From Phalacrocorax aristotelis (taxonomy: Eukaryota; Chordata; Aves; Suliformes; Phalacrocoracidae): 64,000 nt of DNA. The DNA lies in NCBI RefSeq assembly GCF_949628215.1, contig NC_134276.1, forward strand, positions 217,950,610-218,014,609, read 5' to 3'. Positions 58,601 to 64,000 of this stretch are shown piece by piece. Below the pieces are notes generated by a model that saw only the letters and a list, made by a program, of their open reading frames with translations, did not search any database and was not told the DNA's origin. The translations under genes were made by a program, and so were the position numbers. Numbering within the stretch: the first letter of the stretch is position 1; each line of letters opens with the position of its first letter.

Positions 58601-60345
58601 GCCGGGACGGGCTGTGCTGGGACGGGCTGTGATGGGACGGGGCTGTGCCGGGACGGGCTCTGATGGGACGGGCTGTGCCGGGACGGGCTGTGATGGGACG
58701 GGCTGTGATGGGACGGGCTGTGCTGGGACGGGGCTGTGATGGGACGGGCTGTGCCGGGACGGGCTGTGCCGGGACGGGGCTGTGCCGGGACGGGGCTGTG
58801 ATGGGACGGGCTGTGCCGGGACGGGCTGTGATGGGACGGGCTGTGCCGGGACGGGCTGTGATGGGACGGGGCTGTGCCGGGACGGGGCTGTGCCGGGACG
58901 GGCTGTGCCGGGACGGGCTGTGATGGGACGGGGCTGTGCCGGGACGGGCTGTGATGGGACGGGGCTCGCCGGGACGGGCTGTGCCGGGATGGGCTGTGCC
59001 GGGACGGGCTGTGATGGGACGGGCTGTGCCGGGACGGGCTGTGATGGGACGGGCTGTGCCGGGACGGGGCTGTGCCGGGACGGGCTGTGTTGGGACGGGC
59101 TGTGCCGGGACGGGCTGTGCCGGGACGGGGCTGTGCCGGGACGGGCTGTGCCGGGACGGGCTGTGATGGGACGGGCTGTGCTGGGACGGGGCTGTGCCGG
59201 GACGGGGCTGTGCCGGGACGGGCTGTGCCGGGACGGGGCTGTGATGGGACGGGGCTGTGATGGGACGGGCTGTGCCGGGACGGGGCTGTGATGGGACGGG
59301 CTGTGCCGGGACGGGCTGTGCTGGGACGGGGCTGTGCCGGGACGGGCTGTGCCGGGACGGGCTGTGCCGGGACGGGCTGTGCCGGGACGGGCTGTGATGG
59401 GACGGGGCTGTGCCGGGACGGGCTGTGCCGGGACGGGCTGTGCCGGGACGGGGCTGTGCCGGGACGGGCTGTGCCGGGACGGGGCTGTGCCGGGACGGGC
59501 TGTGATGGGACGGGGCTGTGCTGGGACGGGCTGTGCCGGGACGGGCTGTGCCGGGACGGGCTGTGATGGGACGGGCTGTGATGGGACGGGCTGTGCCGGG
59601 ACTGGCTGTGCCGGGACGGGGCTGTGCCGGGACTGGCTGTGCCGGGACGGGCTGTGATGGGACGGGGCTGTGCCGGGACGGGGCTGTGCCGGGACGGGGC
59701 TGTACTGGGACGGGGCTGTGCCGGGACGGGCTGTGCCGGGACGGGCTGTGCCGGGACGGGCTGTGATGGGACGGGGCTGTGCCGGGACGGGGCTGTGCCG
59801 GGACGGGCTGTGCCGGGACGGGGCTGTGCCGGGACTGGCTGTGCCGGGACGGGCTGTGATGGGACGGGGCTGTGATGGGACGGGGCTGTGATGGGACGGG
59901 GCTGTGATGGGACGGGGCTGTGCCGGGACGGGCTGTGATGGGACGGGCTGTGATGGGACGGGGCTGTGATGGGACGGGCTGTGATGGGACGGGCTGTGCC
60001 GGGACGGGCTGTGATGGGACGGGGCTGTGCCGGGACGGGCTGTGCCGGGACGGGGCTGTGCCGGGACTGGCTGTGCCGGGACGGGCTGTGCCGGGACGGG
60101 CTGTGCCGGGACGGGCTGTGATGGACGGGCTGTGCCGGGACGGGCTGTGCCGGGACGGGCTGTGCTGGGACGGGCTGTGCCGGGACGGGCTGTGCCGGGA
60201 CGGGCTGTGCCGGGACGGGCTGTGATGGACGGGCTGTGCCGGGACGGGCTGTGCCGGGACGGGCTGTGCTGGGACGGGGCTGTGCTGGGACGGGGCTGTG
60301 CTGGTTCGGGGCTGTGATGGGACGGGCTGTGCTGTGCTGGGGCTG
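52630..60345. repeat. 7.7-kb array of a 15-bp minisatellite with two alternating variants
   Basis: About 500 units of GGGACGGGCTGTGCC or GGGACGGGCTGTGAT, with an optional extra G before CTGTG making a 16-bp form. Rare variants (GTGCT, GTACC) mark positions. The order of the two variants is not regular, but long strings of it are duplicated: the pattern at 54515-54699 recurs 549 bp later at 55064. The minus strand is open for over 2700 codons as a Pro/Ser/Gln/Ala artefact. Confidence 0.98.
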
Positions 60346-61729
60346 TGCTGCGACGGGGATGTGCTGGGATGGGTCTGGTGTCCCCTAACTGGTGGCACTG
60401 GGGACATGCGGTTTCTGTCATGGAGGACACTGGTTCCCCTGCATGGGGCACTGGGGACATGGGTCCCTGTCATGGATGGTACAGGCAGGGACGTCTCCCA
60501 GGGATCAAGACCTCGAGCGGGTCCCCCCGTGGGCCTATGGGCGCCCAGGCTGGCTGAAGCCGCAGGGCATCCCAGGGAACCCCGAAGACCCCTCAAGTAT
60601 CCCTTTGGGGGGGGGTGTCCCCAGAGTCCCCCAGGGACACCATAGCATGACCCTCAAGGATCCCCCCAGAGACTCTCAGGACCTCAGTTACACCCCAGAG
60701 GCCCCTGGCATCCCCCAGATACAGCCAGGGACCCCCAGGGACCGCCAAAGCCCCCCCCAGGACCCCCCCAGATCCAGCCAGAGACCCCCAGGGACCCTCA
60801 AAGCCCCCTCCCCACCCCACAGCCCTGCTGGCCCCACCCCCACCAACTCTTCCTTTAATTACGACCGTTTTGCTGCTGTTAATTATTGCACTAACGCCCC
60901 CCCCCCCGCACTGCCGCACTGGGATCAAATTAAATCAGCGTGGCCCAGTAACGAGCTCCCCAGGAGCAGGGGGGGTCGCTGCCGGTGGGGGGGCCTCCCC
61001 ACACCGACCCCACCATCACCCACCACGTGGGTGCCATCCACCGGTGTCCCCACAGACAGACGGACACACGCTTGGCATTGCTACAGGCTTGGCAGCGGTG
61101 GGAGCCCAGGGGGCTTCTTTGGGGGTGCTGCCGCCCCCCCCTTGCCTGGCTCGGGTTGGGGGGTGCTGGGGGCAGGGCTGAGGCCCGTGGGTGGGTCTTG
61201 CGGGGTTCAGGGTCAGGGCCGGGGGCCACTTTTGGGAACTGCAGTTAAGCCCCATGGGTGGGACCCAGGGTTGGTGTCCCAGGTTTGGGGGGTCCCAGGG
61301 TTGGTGTCCCAGGGTGGGACCCTGGTTTGGGGTCCCAGGTTTGGGGGGTCCCAGGTGTGGGGGGTCCCAGGGTTGTGTTCCAGGTGTGGGACCCTGCATT
61401 GGGACCCAGGGCTGCAGGAGGGGCTTGGCCCGGACCCTGCCCCGCTGCCGTAGCCCCAGGGGCAGCCCCCCCCTCCCCCCCCCCAGCCAGCACCGAGTTC
61501 ACCGGGGCCGGATGAGCCCTCCCTGCTCCTGGGATGGCTTCGGGGCCCCCCCAATGCAGCCCCGCCCCCCCCCCAGGGAGGGGGGTGCCTGTGCCCGGAG
61601 CATCTCCCCCTCCCCAGACGTGGGGGTGCAGTTTTGGCCCCTGTGGACGAGGCGAATGGGGGGGGGAGGGGTGTTGGTGGGGTGGGGTGTGACACCACCA
61701 TGGAGGGGGGACTCCCCCATCAGGGAGAG
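60346..61729. other. single-copy DNA downstream of SND1 with an AT-rich core
   Basis: Mostly GC-rich. An AT-rich segment at 60853-60945 (TTTAATTACGACC, GTTAATTATTGCAC, CAAATTAAATCAGC) stands out and could be a conserved non-coding element. At 61255-61400 a short repeat of GGGGTCCCAGGTTTGGGG words occurs. No coding exon is supported. Confidence 0.5.
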
Positions 61730-61749
61730 GCGGCGGACGCTTGACTACT

Positions 61750-61755
61750 TTTATT
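61750..61755 (-). terminator. polyadenylation signal AATAAA for SND1
   Basis: The minus strand reads GGCCCAATAAAAGTAG, 296 nt past the SND1 stop codon. It predicts a 3' end near 61730 and a 3' UTR of about 320 nt. Confidence 0.88.
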
Positions 61756-62050
61756 GGGCCTCCGAAGCTTTAAATACAGGCCGGGGGGGCGGCGCTGGCT
61801 GTGGGCAGGGCGGGGGGGGCACATCCAGCTGTCAGTTGGACCAAGGCAGGGGGTGGGGGGGGGGCCAGGGCCGCCCCCCCAAGCCCGGCATCCCCGGGGC
61901 ACGGAGCTGCGACCCCCCCCTCCTCGGCTGCCCCGGCCCCCCGGGGGTGGGGGAGGGTGGGATGGGACAGGACGGGGTGGGGTGGGGGGGACACGCGGGA
62001 CGTTAGTGTGGTGGCGGCGGGGGTGGGGGACGCGGGCCCCGAAGCATCCC

Positions 62051-63503
62051 TTAGCGGCTGTAGCCAAATTCGTCCGCGTCGTCGGCTCGGAAATCGCCGT
62101 AGCGCCAGAGGTTGAGCTGCAAGAGAGGGCACGGGATGGGGGGCAGCCGGCGCCCCCCCCGGAGCTGGGGGGTATCCAGGATCCCCTCGGAGATGGGGGT
62201 ACCACACCCAGTGTCACCCTGGAGACGGGGGGGGGCTGCATCCAGGATCCCCCCGGAGATGGGGGTACCACACCCAGCATCACCCCGGAGACGAGGGGGC
62301 TGCATTAAGCATCTCCCCTAGAGATGGGGGGGTACCACATCCAGCACCCCCACCAACAAGGGGGCTGCACCAGGCATCTCCCCCAGAGACTGGGGGGGGC
62401 TGCAGCCAGGATCCTCCTGGAGATGGGGGTACCGCACCCAGCATCACCCCAGAGATGGGGGGGCTGCCTCCAGGATCACCCCGGCGATAGGGGGGTACCA
62501 CACCCCCGCCCCCCACCCAAGGGGGCTGCATCTGTCACCCTGGCAGACAAGGGGCCCCCCGGCCCCCCCTCCCGCCACCCCCCCTACACTCACCCGGGCG
62601 CTCTTGGCCGTCTCCTGGGCGTTCAGGTACTCGGTGATCTGCGGGGACAGAGGCTGGGGGTGACCTCACGCCCCCTCCCCTGCCCCCCTGGGGGAGCTTG
62701 GAGGGGGGGCGGTGTGGGGCTGTGCAACCCCAGGGACCCCCAGCAGGGTCTGCCCAGCCATGGCGGGTGGGACCCCCGCCGTAGCACCCATTACCTGCAC
62801 CTTAGGGTGGCGGAAGTGGTCCCCATTGCGGGTGGGGAGGTGGGACCCCTGCCCAGCTCGACCCCAAGAGGGAACCCAGGCATCCGGGTGGGGGTGCCCA
62901 GCACTTGGGGGGTCCCCCCCACCCCTTTTCCCTTGACCCCCCCGGCGCAGGCACCGAGCCCAGATCGACGTGGCATCAGATGATCCGGGGGTCGATGGCT
63001 CACAGCTCGGTCGCCCGCGGGGCAGAGCCCGCCCTGCTGCACCCACCAGCAGCACGGCAGGGACCCCCCCCCAGCACCCAGCAGCACCTACCACTTTCTG
63101 GAACTGCTTCTCCTTGCGCACCTCCACCATGACCAGCCCCTCCTTGACCAGCCCCAGCCCCACGTCGCTCTTGGAGTCGGCGAACTGGAGGGTGACGTGG
63201 GGGCAGCCGGGCCCCAGGTGCTCCACGTTGAGCAGGCACTGGGTGTTCTGGATGTCCCGTACCACGCTGTCCACCGCGTCCGCCCGCGCGTCGTCCTGCG
63301 GCACCGGGCGGCGTCGGACCCCACGGTCCCACCGGGGACCCGGAGCCTCCCCTCCCCAGTTCCCCAGACCCCCCCCTCCCCGTACTTACGTCCTGGGGCA
63401 CCTGGATGAAGGCGAACTTGTACTCGGTGGCCTGCGCCGGCAGGATGCGGGTGCTGAAGGCGGGGGGCAGAGCGGCCAGGCGCGTGGCGGGCAGCGTCTC
63501 CTT
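62051..63503 (-). CDS. SND1: staphylococcal nuclease and Tudor domain protein 1, last four coding exons
   Basis: Minus-strand exons 63503-63390 (114 nt), 63295-63092 (204), 62638-62594 (45) and 62116-62051 (66, with TAA) join in phase 0 at each GT-AG border. They encode the last 142 residues of the ~910-residue protein. Marker stretches are [73 protein letters not shown] and the C-terminus [20 protein letters not shown]. This covers the end of the Tudor domain and the fifth, partial SN-like domain wrapped around it. SND1 (Tudor-SN, p100) is a transcription co-activator and RISC-associated nuclease that binds symmetrically dimethylated arginine. The upstream exons lie beyond the right edge. 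Conservation is very high and no lesion is seen. Confidence 0.98.
62150..62530. repeat. minisatellite in the last SND1 intron
   Basis: Roughly ten degenerate units with GATGGGGGTACCACACCCAG and CATCACCCCGGAGA words fill the intron between the last two exons. Confidence 0.88.
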
Positions 63504-63519
63504 CTGCGGGCGCAGAGAG

Positions 63520-64000
63520 GGGGCTGGGGCTGGGAGGGCGCCCAAGGGTGCTGGGCACCCTGTGACGGGCTGCCCGGTGCCAGGGTTGGGAGGGCGCCCA
63601 AGGGTGCTGGGCACCCTGTGACGGGCTGCCCGGTGCCAGGGTTGGGAGGGCGCCCAAGGGTGCTGGGCACCCTGTGACGGGCTGCCCGGTGCCAGGGTTG
63701 GGAGGGCGCCCAAGGGTGCTGGGCACCCTGTGACGGGCTGCCCGGTGCCAGGGTTGGGAGGGCGCCCAAGGGTGCTGGGCACCCTGTGACGGGCTGCCCG
63801 GTGCCAGGGTTGGGAGGGCGCCCAAGGGTGCTGGGCACCCTGTGACGGGCTCCCCGGTGCCAGGGTTGGGAGGGCGCCCAAGGGTGCTGGGCACCCTGTG
63901 ACGGGCTGCCCGGTGCCAGGGTTGGGAGGGCGCCCAAGGGTGCTGGGCACCCTGTGACGGGCTGCCCGGTGCCAGGGTTGGGAGGGCGCCCAGGGGTGCT
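63520..64000. repeat. 56-bp minisatellite in an SND1 intron
   Basis: Eight and a half nearly identical 56-bp units (beginning CCCAAGGGTGCTGGGCACCC at 63541, next at 63597) run to the right edge of the window. They start 17 bp upstream of the SND1 exon at 63503 (within its acceptor-side intron). Confidence 0.97.

Noticed and set aside
28115-60345. CRISPR-like arrays
   Set aside because: The repeats are contiguous with no unique spacers and lie in a vertebrate genome.
52328-60596. Minus-strand frames up to 2710 codons rich in Pro, Ser, Gln and Ala
   Set aside because: Products of the 15-bp array. No start context, domain or splice structure.
1-64000. Retroviral, LINE (CR1) or DNA-transposon remnants
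   Set aside because: No reverse transcriptase, integrase or transposase motifs and no LTR or terminal inverted repeats were recognisable; the repeats are tandem.

Overview
This is a vertebrate nuclear window, almost certainly from a bird. It is extremely GC-rich and gene-dense at both ends. Its genes have canonical GT-AG introns, and its cone opsin is the avian type of SWS1 (violet/UV) pigment. No prokaryotic, viral or transposon gene is recognisable. One run of 200 Ns (27915-28114) marks an assembly join.

Left block (1-27914): calumenin (CALU, +, 341-9432) is complete apart from its 5' leader and has a pair of mutually exclusive EF-hand exons. Tail-to-tail with it lies the SWS1 opsin OPN1SW (-, 18238-11861), complete in five exons, with a TATA box and a CRX-like site upstream. 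A tRNA-Pro(AGG) gene (+, 21490-21560) follows. Next comes a small five-exon gene (+, 23196-26375) for a coiled-coil, tail-anchored membrane protein, with a perfect palindromic RFX X-box just upstream. From memory of the human 7q32 map, CALU, OPN1SW, tRNA-Pro(AGG) and CCDC136 occur there in this order, so the last gene sits in the CCDC136 position.

Right block (28115-64000): mostly tandem-repeat arrays, with islands of single-copy DNA. One island carries the microRNA gene MIR129-1 (-, 45944-45873). A CpG-rich segment 4 kb upstream of it (49848-50110) has CRE and MEF2 sites and a splice donor and looks like its promoter and first exon. The window ends in the last four coding exons of SND1 (-, 63503-62051), the gene expected beside MIR129-1.

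Tandem repeats dominate: more than 20 separate minisatellites, nearly one per long intron or spacer. The largest are 10 kb of a ~51-bp unit, 7.7 kb of a 15-bp unit, 3.6 kb of a ~26-bp unit and 2.8 kb of a G-rich ~31-bp unit. They create very long open frames on several strands that are not genes. Small indels in G/C runs inside otherwise perfect genes (opsin, tRNA, coiled-coil gene) suggest consensus errors.
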